From JALORV01 sp963703945 (GTDB taxonomy: Bacteria; Pseudomonadota; Gammaproteobacteria; Burkholderiales; Burkholderiaceae_F): 64,000 bases of DNA. The stretch lies in contig CAVPGM010000022.1 of assembly GCA_963703945.1 (NCBI GenBank), forward strand, positions 34,951 through 98,950, written 5' to 3'. The stretch's first letter is position 1. Every line of letters begins with the position of its first letter. The translations under genes and the position numbers were made by a program. This document shows positions 51,728-63,330 of this stretch, one piece after another. The notes under the pieces are model-generated. The model saw only the letters and a list, made by a program, of their open reading frames with translations. It was not told the DNA's origin and searched no databases.

Positions 51728-52366
51728 ATGAAGATCGACTTCGTTTCCGACGTGACCTGCCCGTGGTGCGCCATCGGACTGCAGTCGCTCGAGCGGGCCA
51801 TCGCGCGGCTCGACGGAGCGGTGGCGGTCGAAATTCACCTGCAGCCTTTCGAGCTGAATCCGGACTTGCCGCCTGAGGGCGAGGAGATCGCGCACTACGC
51901 TGCGCGCAAGTACGGCGCGAGCGCCGAAGAACTGGCCGCTCGGCAGGACATGATCAGAGAGCGCGCGGCGAAAGTGGGTCTCAGCTTCGGCGTGCGCACG
52001 CGGGTCTGGAACACTTCCGATGCGCATCGGCTGCTGCACTGGGCGAAACTCGAAGGCAGGTCACTCGAACTGAAGCACGCGCTGCTGCGCGCGTATCACT
52101 CGCGTGGCGAGAACCCCGCGGCGCGCGAAGTGCTGCTGGCGGCTGCCGCCGAAGTCGGGCTCGATATCGAGCGTGCTGCTGTGGTGATCGATACCGGCCA
52201 ATACGCCGATGAAGTGCGCGCCGCGGTTCGGCACTGGCAATTGCTCGGCATTCACTCGGTGCCGTCGATCATTGTCGATGATCGTCACCTGATCCAGGGC
52301 GGCCAGCCGCCCGAGGTCTTCGAGCAGGCATTGCGCGAGTTCGCCGCGGCCGGCGCGGCCGCCTAA
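51728..52366 (+). CDS. DsbA-family oxidoreductase, FrnE-like
   Basis: A cytoplasmic thioredoxin-fold protein of 212 residues with no signal. The active site is FVSDVTCPWCAIGLQSLERA (CPWC), then LQPFELNPDLPPEGEE, and the cis-Pro is in GIHSVPSIIVDDRHLIQGGQ. This is the FrnE/2-hydroxychromene isomerase-like branch. The partner is unknown. Confidence 0.9.
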   Translation: MKIDFVSDVTCPWCAIGLQSLERAIARLDGAVAVEIHLQPFELNPDLPPEGEEIAHYAARKYGASAEELAARQDMIRERAAKVGLSFGVRTRVWNTSDAHRLLHWAKLEGRSLELKHALLRAYHSRGENPAAREVLLAAAAEVGLDIERAAVVIDTGQYADEVRAAVRHWQLLGIHSVPSIIVDDRHLIQGGQPPEVFEQALREFAAAGAAA

Positions 52367-52455
52367 GGACGCTCTCGCAAACCCACGGCGCCAGCTCGCG
52401 AAAGCGATTCATCGTCATCCCTCCTCGTTGCGGTTCCGTGCCGATGCGGGGGCCG

Positions 52456-53508
52456 TCATTGCATCTTGGTCCACTGGCCCGAGTAGTCCGGCGGATAGCC
52501 GCTCGCCGGACCCTGCACGACATTGCCGTTGTGGTCGCGCCAGACATGACTCCATGCGTTGTCGACTGTCTTGCACGTTCCGACGTCGTCGCAGACGCGT
52601 CGCGACCCGCGGTTGGCGATGTCGCGATTGCGTTCGACCGCCGGATCACGGTTGATCTTCGGCACGTTGCCGGTGTTCGGATGGTTCCAGCCACCGGCCG
52701 AGCCCGCGGCTGCCTGCTGTCGCGCGTGCTGGATGGCCGTCTGCGTCACGGCGTTGCTGATCTGCATCGATGCCTGCGCGTACTGACCCGCGGCCTGTGC
52801 CGAGCGGGCCTCCCACGCCGGATTCATCTTCAGGCTTGCCAGCATCGACGACAGCAGGTACTTCGCATAGTGCCCCTGGCGCGCGTTGCTGGCGATGAAA
52901 CCTGCCAGCTGGTAGACGAACCAACCGGATACGCCCGGCCCGCTCAATGGCCGCGTGAACAGGGTCGTCGCCATGACGAAGCCCTCGGCTTCGCCGCAGC
53001 GGAAGATCGCCTCGCCGACCGAGGCGCCCGCGTGCACGCCCATGCTGCGTCCGTATTGAGCGACCTGCGCGTTGAGCGTTTCGGTCTCGCCACGGAGCAG
53101 CCCGGATTGCACGATCTGCGGCTGCCGGCACAGCTTCCACCCCGGGTAGCGCTCCGCGAACTGGACCCCGTTCATGTAGCGCGCGATCAGCGCGTCGCCA
53201 AAGACCATGCCCTCGCGCCCGCCGGCCGTGTACGTCAGCTGATCGAGTTCACGCCGCGGCCACAGGTCGTAGTCGCCGAAGAACAGCCGGATCGACCCGT
53301 CGGGAGAGACGACCTGCAGCGCCGAGCGCACGTCGACCGGCGTGCGCCGGCGCATGCCGCCGCTGACGGACCAGCCCTGCGGCACGTCTATCGTGTACGC
53401 GCCCTCGTTCGGTTCGCGCCAGGTGACGAAGTTCACCGCATCGGCGGCGGCGAACGCGGCCGTGCAGCACAGCGTCATCAACAGCGCCCAGATCGTTCTC
53501 ATGTTCAT
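52456..53508 (-). CDS. Secreted protein of unknown function
   Basis: Not a family I recognise. The start MNMRTIWALLMTLCCTAAFA gives a clear signal peptide ending at AAADAV. The 350-residue protein has a WREPNEGAYTIDVPQGWSVS domain, a type seen in lipoprotein-like stress proteins, then a helical part (QAAGQYAQASMQISNAVTQT) and a C-terminal DDVGTCKTVDNAWSHVWRDH motif followed by PPDYSGQWTKMQ. It lies 20 bases downstream of a lipoprotein gene of the same direction. Confidence 0.7.
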   Translation of the reverse strand: MNMRTIWALLMTLCCTAAFAAADAVNFVTWREPNEGAYTIDVPQGWSVSGGMRRRTPVDVRSALQVVSPDGSIRLFFGDYDLWPRRELDQLTYTAGGREGMVFGDALIARYMNGVQFAERYPGWKLCRQPQIVQSGLLRGETETLNAQVAQYGRSMGVHAGASVGEAIFRCGEAEGFVMATTLFTRPLSGPGVSGWFVYQLAGFIASNARQGHYAKYLLSSMLASLKMNPAWEARSAQAAGQYAQASMQISNAVTQTAIQHARQQAAAGSAGGWNHPNTGNVPKINRDPAVERNRDIANRGSRRVCDDVGTCKTVDNAWSHVWRDHNGNVVQGPASGYPPDYSGQWTKMQ

Positions 53509-53528
53509 CCCCTCGTTCGCTGCGCGGG

Positions 53529-55172
53529 TCAAGGGTGCTGGATCGAAATGCCGAAGAAATTGTGCGCCGTGTCCGCGCTGACGAATACCGAGGCGGCATT
53601 GCCCGGAAGGGGCAGCACGATGATCGCCGGCGCTGCGCCCGGCTGGCGATACAGCAGACTACTGCGCGGCGAGTTGATCGCGAACGTCTCCATTCGGCTG
53701 TCCTGCTGGCGTTGGCGCGTGTAGGTCTGCGCGCCGGCATCGACGGACAGGACCGTGAAGGTGCTGTCGTTGATTGCCGAGGCCGTCACCTGGTTGTCGA
53801 TGTTCACGCTGCGCACCAGCGTCACTTCGCCGACGTTCGGCAGCGTGCGGGCCAACTGCTTGGTCGCGACCAGGTAGCCGAACTGGGTCTGCGTCTTCAC
53901 GGGCGTCACCATCGTGTACCGGCCTGCGTCGTTCTTGAACGCATAGAATTGGGTCGTGCCGCTGACGAAGCCACCGCCGGCTGCCGCGGTGAAATCGGGG
54001 GCCGGCCCCCTGTCCGTGCACGGGTCGAGGTTGATGCAGGCGAAGTTGTTGCTGACTTTGCCGAAAGCATCGAGGTTGAAGTAACCGGTCGAGGGCGTCA
54101 GCGCCGTCGCCGATGCGTTCGGCGTGTAAGCGACGTAGTTCCAGCTTCCTGCGAGTTCCGACAGCGCGATGCTCTGATCGGGAATGCCGAGGAACGCCGC
54201 CGACGGCTTGCCGTTGGCCGCCGGCGTGACCACTGCGATCAGTCCCGACCTCGCGAACAGCACGACCGTGCCGTCCGCCGCGGTGAACGAGCATCCGCCG
54301 TTGTCGGTCAGCGTCCCACTCGTACCGTCCGGCAATACGTAACCCAGGGTCGTGGCGTCGAACTGCGTGACGCCAAGCAGGCTGTCGCTCTCCATCAGGC
54401 GAATGCCGCCGCTGCGCAGGCCGGCACAGCCCGGCGCGACCGGCTGCAGGAGTCGGGTCGCCGCGTCGGTCGATCCACTGGCGATCGCGCCGGTCAGGTC
54501 GCCGAGCGTCACGCCACGTGAAGCCATCAGCGCGACGAACGCGTCGAGCTTCCGGTCGAGCGTGCCGCCGACGCTCGCGTCGCCCGCGAGCGGGTTTAGG
54601 CCGGTCAGATCGACGGCCGAGCGCAACGCCGCGATCACCGCGGACTGCGCGGTCGCCAGCGCGGCCGGCGTCAGCTTCGCCTGCGCCGTCGCATCGAAGT
54701 TGGCAAACAGCGCATCGGGATCGCTGCCGATCACCCGCGCGACGACCAGTTCTGCCAGCGCCGTCAGGTTGGCGGTCACCGCGTTGCCGCCGGCGGCTGC
54801 CACCGAGTGCAGCGCGTTGCTGCCGCTGCGGACACGCAGCACGCATGGCCCGGCACCGCCGGCGATGCGAACCTCGAAGCTGCCGTTGGCCGCCGTGGTC
54901 GCACTGCCGCTGCCGGCGGCGCAGCTTGCGTTCACCGTGGCGCCGGCGATCGCGGCACCGGTCGCTGCCGTGCCGGTGATCGAGAGCGCAGCCGGGGGGC
55001 TACTGGCGTTGTCGCCTCCGCCCCCGCCCCCGCAGCCGGCCAGCGCCAGCATCGTCGCCGCCGCTAGGGGCGCGAGCCGCAAATCGATGCCGGGAATACC
55101 GGGCTTGTCGTGCCTGCGCGCCGGGCGGCTCGCAACTGGCAGTGAAACGAATTCGGGTGTGTTGGTGTTCAT
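53529..55172 (-). CDS. Large lipoprotein with an N-terminal Ig-like/carboxypeptidase-regulatory repeat
   Basis: A 547-residue secreted protein. The start at MNTNTPEFVSLPVASRPARR is chosen for its GAGCGGAGCAG ribosome binding site. The lipobox is MLALAGC, followed by a Gly run. Residues of about 45-110 form a repeat of the TGTAATGAAIAGATVNASCA type, typical of surface lipoproteins with carboxypeptidase-regulatory-like domains. The rest is rich in beta strands and has no family I know. A 17-bp motif lies 70 bases upstream and is shared with the next gene. Confidence 0.75.
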   Translation of the reverse strand: MNTNTPEFVSLPVASRPARRHDKPGIPGIDLRLAPLAAATMLALAGCGGGGGGDNASSPPAALSITGTAATGAAIAGATVNASCAAGSGSATTAANGSFEVRIAGGAGPCVLRVRSGSNALHSVAAAGGNAVTANLTALAELVVARVIGSDPDALFANFDATAQAKLTPAALATAQSAVIAALRSAVDLTGLNPLAGDASVGGTLDRKLDAFVALMASRGVTLGDLTGAIASGSTDAATRLLQPVAPGCAGLRSGGIRLMESDSLLGVTQFDATTLGYVLPDGTSGTLTDNGGCSFTAADGTVVLFARSGLIAVVTPAANGKPSAAFLGIPDQSIALSELAGSWNYVAYTPNASATALTPSTGYFNLDAFGKVSNNFACINLDPCTDRGPAPDFTAAAGGGFVSGTTQFYAFKNDAGRYTMVTPVKTQTQFGYLVATKQLARTLPNVGEVTLVRSVNIDNQVTASAINDSTFTVLSVDAGAQTYTRQRQQDSRMETFAINSPRSSLLYRQPGAAPAIIVLPLPGNAASVFVSADTAHNFFGISIQHP

Positions 55173-55241
55173 CTGCTCCGCTCCTCTTGTAGTGACCGCG
55201 GTGGGTTCGTCTGAATCGCGGCGAAAAGGTAGGCGTGCTGC

Positions 55242-55258
55242 GTTAGGCAAACGCTAGG
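55242..55258 (-). promoter_or_regulatory. 17-bp motif upstream of the lipoprotein gene
   Basis: On the minus strand it reads CCTAGCGTTTGCCTAAC, 70 bases before the lipoprotein ATG. It is identical to the copy at 56191-56207. Written on the plus strand it holds two GYTAGG units 11 bases apart, as for regulators that bind direct repeats. Confidence 0.5.
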
Positions 55259-55289
55259 AGCGACGCACAGGCGCCCGAACCGGCGCTGT

Positions 55290-56165
55290 TCAGTCGGCGA
55301 TCAGCACGCCGATCGGCCCGTCGAGCCGGGCGGTCGCGCGGCCGAGCGTGGTCACCGCCGCCACGGCCAGGCGCGGTGCGACACCGGAGGTGCGCACCAC
55401 GTGCACGAGGTTCGCGGCGTAGTCGGCGATGCAGACGATCGGTGGCGTCGAATGCACGTCGATCGCCACACCGCTGGCGCACTGCAAAGGCAACCGGCTC
55501 GAGCGCGCAAACACTGCGGCCGGCTGCGGCCTGCCGACGGGGTCGGCCGGGTCCGCGTACACGTAGACGGCCGACCCGCTCAACAGCAACACGCCTGCAC
55601 CGCGGGCCAGCGCTTGGGTACTGGACGTTGCCGCGGTGAAGCGGCGCAACGGTGCAACGTCGCCGCGAGCGTCGGGGGCGAACGCAGCGACAACGCCACC
55701 GAAAGCGTTGGCAACGTGCAGCGTCCGGTCGGCGCCGAGTGCCAGCCCGACCGGGTAGGTCAGCGCGGTCCTCGGGCCGCTGATCGCGTAGTCGCTGCGC
55801 TGCCTCTCTTGTGGGAAATGCAGGATCGACGCCGGTCCGCCCGCCGTGTTGCCGTTCGGCCAGAGCGAGACGAAGAGATCGCCCCCGGCACCGACAACGA
55901 GCGCCTCGACGCGGCCGCCGGCGCATAGTGTGCGCAGCGGCGCGACATCACCCTCCGCCTCGGGTGGATACACGGTCACTCCGCCGCCGCGATTGGCGAC
56001 GTACAGGTTGCCGCGCGGATCGACCCCCATGCCGAGCGGCCGGGCCAGCCCGGTGCGTGGACCGGCGATAGTTCGCACCGGCACCGCGCCGGCGCGCGCG
56101 GGCATCGCGAACACCGCAATGCGGTTCGCGTTGAAGTTGCTGACGTAGAGCGACGCTGCCTCCAT
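55290..56165 (-). CDS. NHL/beta-propeller-like protein
   Basis: A 291-residue protein of about six repeats, each with a pattern such as RPLGMGVDPRGNLYVANRGG or YPVGLALGADRTLHVANAFG. This is the NHL/SMP-30-like propeller fold. Start MEAASLYVSNFNANRIAVFA has no signal peptide in view, which is odd for the type; the true start could be further upstream, where the DNA is cut by a likely assembly join. It lies before the large lipoprotein gene, with the shared motif in front of both. Confidence 0.7.
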   Translation of the reverse strand: MEAASLYVSNFNANRIAVFAMPARAGAVPVRTIAGPRTGLARPLGMGVDPRGNLYVANRGGGVTVYPPEAEGDVAPLRTLCAGGRVEALVVGAGGDLFVSLWPNGNTAGGPASILHFPQERQRSDYAISGPRTALTYPVGLALGADRTLHVANAFGGVVAAFAPDARGDVAPLRRFTAATSSTQALARGAGVLLLSGSAVYVYADPADPVGRPQPAAVFARSSRLPLQCASGVAIDVHSTPPIVCIADYAANLVHVVRTSGVAPRLAVAAVTTLGRATARLDGPIGVLIAD

Positions 56166-56190
56166 GGGCGGCCCATGGTCGGCGGCGGCC

Positions 56191-56207
56191 GTTAGGCAAA
56201 CGCTAGG
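56191..56207 (-). promoter_or_regulatory. Second copy of the 17-bp motif, upstream of the propeller gene
   Basis: Identical to the copy at 55242-55258 and 26 bases before the ATG of the propeller gene. Its position in front of a second gene supports a shared operator or promoter element. It lies right before the change in DNA origin at about 56210. Confidence 0.5.
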
Positions 56208-56230
56208 CCTTCCCCATCTCGTGGCGCTTT

Positions 56231-56231
<1 letters not shown>
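56208..56231. other. Likely assembly or transfer junction
   Basis: To the left, betaproteobacterial genes read cleanly up to the 17-bp motif. From 56231 on, the ClpC reading frame is homologous (TGVVEGLAQKIATNDVP) but its first 200 or so residues, including most of Walker A, are missing. The intervening 20 bases fit neither side. Confidence 0.6.
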
Positions 56232-58064
<1,833 letters not shown>

Positions 58065-58142
58065 CCGCGAAGCCTCGCGGCCTTGAACCGCTGGCTTGAG
58101 CCAGCTCGACAAGGGCGCCGAGCCCAACCCTCCTAAAGTGCC

Positions 58143-58180
58143 GCGCCCCGCGAGAATGGATCTCGCGGGGCGCTCTGTTT
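58143..58180 (+). terminator. Rho-independent terminator after clpC
   Basis: A perfect 13-bp stem (GCGCCCCGCGAGA at 58143-58155 and its complement at 58161-58173) with a five-base loop, followed by CTCTGTTTG. It ends the clpC transcript. Confidence 0.85.
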
Positions 58181-58269
58181 GCTGCCTTCACTCACCCCCA
58201 TGATCCGGCCGACATTCCACCTTCGCTGGCTACGCAGCTCCGGTTCGGAATGATATGCGGGGTGGGCTC

Positions 58270-59123
58270 TTAATTCGCCACGAACGTGCCGCTGCGCAGG
58301 TCAGCCAGCGCCTGACGGATCTCGTCTTCGGTGTTCATGACAAAGGGGCCGTACGGCACGATCGCTTCGCCGATCGGCGCGCCGGCCATCAGCATGAAGT
58401 GCGCCCCCGTCTCGGGATGGCCCCGCACCGTCAGCCCTTCACCCTCGCCCAGGACGACCATGCGCACGGCATCGACCCAAGGCGCGTCGCCACCGGGCCC
58501 GAAGGCCGCGCCACCTTCGAACACGTACGCCACGCCCGTATGCCCGGCTGGCACGGGTAATTCCACGCTGCGCTCCCGGAGAAAGCATGATCTCGCCGTA
58601 GACCGGGCGGGCGGCGATCTCCGTTACCGGACCCGCGACACCCTCGAACGTTCCGGCGACCAGTCGGACCCGGACGCCGTCTTTCTCCACTACCGGCAAG
58701 TCCGTCGGCGGCGATCTCCTGGTAGCGCGGCCGGCTCATCTTGAGCGCCGCCGGCAAGTTCACCCACAGCTGGAACCCGTTCACGGCGCCGCTTGGCCCA
58801 CGGCGGGGCATCTCCTCGTGCATGATGCCGCCGCCGCTGGTCATCCATTGGACGTCACCGGCACCAATGACGCCGGCGTTGCCCAGACTGTCGCGATGCC
58901 GCACGCTGCCGTCGAGCATGTAGGTGACGGTCTCGATGCCGCGGTGCGGATGCATCGGAAAGCCCACGATCGGCCCTTCGATCGGATCGTTGAAGGCGAA
59001 GTGATCGAACAGCAGGAAGGGATCGAACGGGTTGGCGCGGCTCGGCCCGAACGACCGCCGCAGCAGGACGCCGGCGCCTTCGATCACCATTTGCGGTTCG
59101 ATGACCTGGACTGTCGTTCGCAT
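58270..59123 (-). pseudogene. Pirin family protein, two frameshifts
   Basis: A double-cupin protein. The first cupin is complete with its metal ligands (FNDPIEGPIVGFPMHPHRGI, ETVTYMLDGSVRHRDSLGN, MTSGGGIMHEEMP). After QEIAADGL near 58690 the frame changes to VVEKDGVRVRLVAGTFEGVA, and near 58570 again to ELPVPAGHTGVAYVFEGGAA and AGAPIGEAIVPYGPFVMNTE. The three parts join to a normal pirin. Some pirins have quercetinase activity. The shifts fit the low base accuracy of this end of the window. Confidence 0.85.
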
Positions 59124-59316
59124 TGGCTGGCTTCTTTCTCGGCGCCTTCGACAATCACGGAGCGAATGGGTCCGGTATTATATCCGCCCCGGTCGGCCCG
59201 CTCTCTCGAAATCTGCTCTCATTGACCTTCTCGGGGAGTTGAAGCATGCTCGCCGCGCGATCTGCTCGCCTCGAGGCACCGATTTCGGCCACTCGGGATG
59301 GGCAGGGGTCCCTGGC

Positions 59317-61049
59317 TTAGGACGTCCTTGCGCTCTTGGTTTTCTCGGCCTCCTCGATCAAACCAGCCGCATTCTGCCGATTGGCCTCGCCGCTGCCGCC
59401 GAGCATCTGCGCCAGCTCGGCCTGGCGCTCCTCGGGCGTCAGCGGACCGACGGTGGTGAACGTCCTGCCGCCGCGCTGGACCTTCTCGACGCGGAAGTGC
59501 TGATCACCGTGTGCTGCCAGCTGGGGCAGGTGGGTAATGCACAGCACCTGATGGTTGCGCGCCAGGCGCCACAACTTGCGGCCGACGACCCCTCCCACCC
59601 GGCCGCCGATCCCCTGATCGATCTCGTCGAAGATCAATGTCGGGGTGTGGTCGGCGCGCGCCAGAACGCCTTTCAGGCCGAGCATCAACCGCGACGTCTC
59701 TCCGCCGGAGGCGATCTTGGCCAGCGGTTTCAGCCCTTCGCCCGGATTGGGCGCCACCAGGAACTCGACCTGGTCTAGCCCCGTCCGGGTGAAGGCCACG
59801 CGGCGACCATCGGCGGGGGCGCCGGTGGGTTCGTCGTCCCAATGCAAGTCGACGGCGAAGTTCGCACCGGCCATTTGCAGGTCCTTCAGTTCGGCCTCAA
59901 TACCCCGGCTCAGCTTATCGGCCGCCAGATGGCGCGCCTGCGAGAGGTCGGCGCCCAAGCGTCCGAGTTGTTCCAGGCGTTCGCCCTCTTCCGCTTCCAG
60001 GGCGGCGATCCGCTCGCCGGCATGGGCGATCGACGAGCGTTCCTGGCGCGCTCGGTCGAGGTGGGCCAGCACCGTCTTCTTCCCCCTCGCCGTACTTCCG
60101 CTCCAGGTCGTGAAGGACGGCCAGCCGTTGCTCGACCTGCTCCAGGCGGCGCGGGTTGAACTCGAGCGACTCGCGATAGCGACGCAGGCGTCGGCCGGCC
60201 TCCGCCATGCCTTCTTCGATCCCTTGCAGCTCGACCGCCAGCGTCGCCAGCGACGGGTCGAGTTTCCCCAGTTCGCCGGCGGCATGGACGGCCTGGCCGA
60301 TCAGTTCGATCGCCGCCGGCCGCGGCTCGCCGCCTTCGTTCAGCGCGGCGATCGCCTGCGTCGCCAGCTCTGCCAGTCGCTCGGCGTTGGCCAGGCGCAC
60401 GCGCTCCTCTTGCAGCGACGCCTTTTCCCCGGGTCGAAGTCTGGCCGCTTCGATCTCCTGAATGGAGAAGTCGAGCAGATCGGCCCGGCGGGCGGCGTCG
60501 CGTTCTCCTTGGCGCAGCCCCTCCAGCTCCTGGCGGACCTTGATCAGCGACTGGTACTCGGTGGCGAACGCCTGACGGGGCGCTCGTCCTCGGCGTACCG
60601 ATCGAGCAGCGCCAGGTGTTCGCGCACACGCAGCAGGCTGAGATGCTCCGATTGTCCGTGAACGTCCACCAGCAACTCGCCGATGTCGCGCAGTAGGGCC
60701 AGGTTCACCGTCCGTCCGTTGATCCGTGCCATGCTGCGACCCTCGCGGCGGACCTCACGACCGAGGACGACCAGACCGGGTTCGTCCCCTAGGCCCTCGC
60801 GATCGAGCACGAGCCTCGGCCGCCCGGCCGGACGGCCCTTCCAGGTGAACGTGCCTTCGACCAGCGCCGTCTCGGCGCCCTCCCGCACCGCGGTGGCGTC
60901 GGCCCGCCCCCGAGGACGAGCTGCACGGCGTCGACGATGATCGATTTACCGGCGCCGGTTTCGCCGGTGAAGACGACGAACCCCCCAGCCAGCGACAGCT
61001 CGAGTTCGGCGATGATGGCGAAATCGCGGATCCGGAGGGTCTGGAGCAT
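59317..61049 (-). pseudogene. recN: DNA repair protein RecN, multiple frameshifts
   Basis: An SMC-like ATPase for double-strand break repair. It starts MLQTLRIRDFAIIAELELSL with Walker A FTGETGAGKSIIVDAVQLVL. The next part (RINGRTVNLALLRDIGELLV, DVHGQSEHLSLLRVREHLAL) is in another frame after about 60895. More shifts occur near 60570 and 60085. The coiled-coil part and the C-terminal ATPase (KIASGGETSRLMLGLKGVLA with the signature, TLIFDEIDQGIGGRVGGVVG with Walker B, VLCITHLPQLAAHGDQHF) are complete. With three bases corrected it is a full RecN. Confidence 0.9.
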
Positions 61050-61097
61050 GGCCTGAGGGCCCGGGTCGCGAGGCGAAGCCGGGTTTCGTCCTTTCCC

Positions 61098-61610
61098 CTA
61101 GACGCGGATGCCGCGCAGCCGCCAGTAGAGCGTGGTGACGATCAGAAAGGCGTAGACCGTGGGCCAGATCAGGCCGAGCGCGCTCCACCCAATATCGCCG
61201 CCGGCGAAGATCTGCATCAGGCCCCGGGCCATGATCGGCACGGCGCCGAGAATAGCCCCGGCGACAGCCGCCGCCGGCAGGTAGCGGGAACGGTGGCCGC
61301 GCACGGCGCGTCGTACTACCTCGGCCACCCCGACGCCGACGGCGGGCGCCACAAACAGGCCGAAGAAGCCGAGGAAGGACAACATCCACGTGGCGGCCAG
61401 AGAGGCCACGGCGGAGATGACGAAGGCAATGGGGTAGTCGATGGTCGAGGCCGTCTCGAACACCTGCTGTTGTTCGCGCACGCATTCCCGGCAGCGATAG
61501 CCGACCGGCGTCCGCACGGCGCACTTGCTGCAAATCGCTTTGCCGCAGCGGTTGCAGCGCAGCTGGGTGGCAACGGTGGGATGGTTGGCGCAGAAGAGTT
61601 TGGGCTTCAG
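61098..61610 (-). CDS. Zinc-ribbon membrane protein
   Basis: A protein of about 170 residues. The N-terminus is a B-box-like zinc ribbon (FCANHPTVATQLRCNRCGKA, ICSKC, then TPVGYRCRECVREQQQVF). Three or four helices follow (AFVISAVASLAATWMLSFLG, YLPAAAVAGAILGAVPIMAR, WPTVYAFLIVTTLYWRLRG). The best start is a CTG (61610) in a CTGA overlap with the stop of the NAD kinase gene; CTG starts are rare and the codon could be a base error for ATG or GTG. Proteins of this type precede recN in Chloroflexota genomes as far as I recall. The function is unknown. Confidence 0.7.
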   Translation of the reverse strand: MKPKLFCANHPTVATQLRCNRCGKAICSKCAVRTPVGYRCRECVREQQQVFETASTIDYPIAFVISAVASLAATWMLSFLGFFGLFVAPAVGVGVAEVVRRAVRGHRSRYLPAAAVAGAILGAVPIMARGLMQIFAGGDIGWSALGLIWPTVYAFLIVTTLYWRLRGIRV

Positions 61611-62490
61611 TCAAGGTCCACTCCGACGGAAGGATTCTGGTTCATGCGCGACGTCAGGTTTCGGTAGAAGTAGCCCGGGTCCTGCACACGCACAAAGCTG
61701 GCCGAGTGTTCGCTGGCGCGCACGATCACCGACTCGCCGTCGGCCACGCGCTCCGGTAGATGCCCGTCGACGCTGAGCGTCGCCTGATGATCGGTGTGGA
61801 TCGGTCAGGCGCACCGACGAGCCTTCGTCCAGCACGATCGCTCGGTCCACCGAAAGGTGAGGGGCGACCGGGACGAGCAGGATGTTGCGCAGCGTCGGAG
61901 GCAGGATCGGCCCGCCGGCGGCCAGCGCGTAGGCCGTCGAGCCCGGTCGGCGTAGCGGCGATGACACCATCGGCGACGTAGGTCGTCAGGGTTCGACCGT
62001 CGATCTCGGCGGTCAAGCGCACGGGCCGGGCCACTACGCCGCGTCCGATGACGCACTCATTGAGGACCTCCCAGTGGGATCGGGCCCGCCCGTCGATCGA
62101 CTGATGCTCGGCCCGCAGCATCATCCGGCGCTCGATCCAGTAATCCCCGACCAGAACGTCGTTCCAGCACCGACGGCCATTCGTCGGGTAGGACCTCCGT
62201 CAGGAAGCCGAAATCGGCCGAGATTGATCCCCAGGATCGGCACCTGACTGGCGGCGCACAGATGCCCCGCTCGCAGCATCGTGCCGTCGCCGCCGAGGGC
62301 GACCAACATGTCGAAGGCACCCTGACGTAGGCGATCGACAAGATCCTCGTCCTGCAAGGCGCCATGCTGAACGGCCGGCCGCGCGTTGGTCAGGAACTCG
62401 GCGATCTCGGCCGCCAGGGAGACCGGCGTCGGCGATTTTGGGATGCGCCGCGACGGCAAATCGTCGCGGCACGGGAGCGGCCGGGGTCAT
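61607..62490 (-). pseudogene. nadK: NAD kinase, multiple frameshifts
   Basis: Makes NADP from NAD and ATP. Pieces in changing frames give the family motifs: SLAAEIAEFLTNARPAVQHG, then FDMLVALGGDGTMLRAGHLC (the GGDGT site), GINLGRFRLPDGG-like for the GxxLGxLGFL block, LNECVIGRGVVARPVRLTAE, TTYVADGVIAATPTG (substrate loop), STAYALAAGGPILPPTLRNI and LVPVAPHLSVDRAIVLDE. At least four single-base shifts are needed. It ends MNQNPSVGVDLD. The order nadK, zinc-ribbon protein, recN is retained. Confidence 0.85.
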
Positions 62491-62536
62491 CGCCGAGAAT
62501 TATAGTGGACAGGTCGGCCACCCAAGTGCGGAGCCT

Positions 62537-63051
62537 TCACGCCAGCGCTTGATCGCAGACATCTCGGTATCCGCAGGCACGACATCGTTCGGGCGACGCG
62601 TGGACCGGTCCAGCGACCGTCCAAGGTCCTGTTGGAGCGCGTCACGATTCGCCGCAACTCTTGCTCCAGGACCCGCGGGAGTAGGCAACAGCATAGGTCT
62701 GATCGGCGTATTGCAGGATCCCGTGCGGCGGTCGGCGGGCATAGACCGCCTCGACCAGGCGGCAGTAGGCCGCCACCTGAAGACGGTGGGCATGCCGTGG
62801 CCCGGCGTGCGATCGGCCCGACTTGATTTCGACCGGGATGAGGCCATCGCTCCCTTGCTGGACTACGTAGTCCGGCCGCCCGGCCAGGTCGAGACGGGGT
62901 CGTAGAGCGTCTGGCCCGATCCGCCGGGGCCGAGCGTGTCCTGGAGCCACGATGCGACCGGGCGGGAGACCTGCGGCGCGGCGCGTGCGACGGTGGGCAA
63001 GCCACAACAGAAGCAGGCCGAGCGCCAACAGCAGAAGATGAAGGTCGGCAT
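62537..63051 (-). pseudogene. Cas4/Dna2-like PD-(D/E)XK nuclease, frameshifted
   Basis: A small membrane-tethered nuclease-like protein. It begins MPTFIFC, then after a shift LALGLLLLWLAHRRTRRAAG (a helix), AGRPDYVVQQGSDGLIPVEI with KSGR (the catalytic D, E-x-K), and RLQVAAYCRLVEAVYARRPP. The C-terminus in another frame reads RCRACGYRDVCDQALA, a Cys cluster as in Cas4 iron-sulfur nucleases. No cas1, cas2 or CRISPR array is here, so it belongs to the stand-alone Cas4-like group. Confidence 0.7.
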
Positions 63052-63053
63052 CG

Positions 63054-63330
63054 TCAGCCTGTCAGGCCTTGCGCCGACGAGCGGCGGCCGCGGCGGCGCG
63101 CCGCCAGCAGAATGAGAAGCCAGCCGGGAGGCGCAGCCCGCCCGCCATGAGAACCCGGCGCCCATGCCGACGGTGCCAGGCCAGTCCTGATTCCTGCGCC
63201 GGCGTCGGCACCGATGTCTCGCCGCTCGACGCTGATACCACCAGGCGCGTTGGCAGATACAGGTAGCTCGCCGATCTCCGACGCGCGGACGGTCTGCGCC
63301 GACGCCGCGGGAGGATGTCCTTCGTCCCAT
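63054..63330 (-). pseudogene. Small membrane protein with a Cas4 N-terminal-like Cys motif, frameshifted
   Basis: Three frames have to be joined. They read RASEIGE, CQRAWWYQRR, ETSVPTPAQESGLAWHRRHG and a helix GWLLILLAARRRG. An EIGExxxCxRAWWY motif is what Cas4-like nucleases carry before their catalytic part. Here it is on a separate small ORF ending three bases before the nuclease gene, so the two may make a split protein. Start unclear. Confidence 0.45.
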
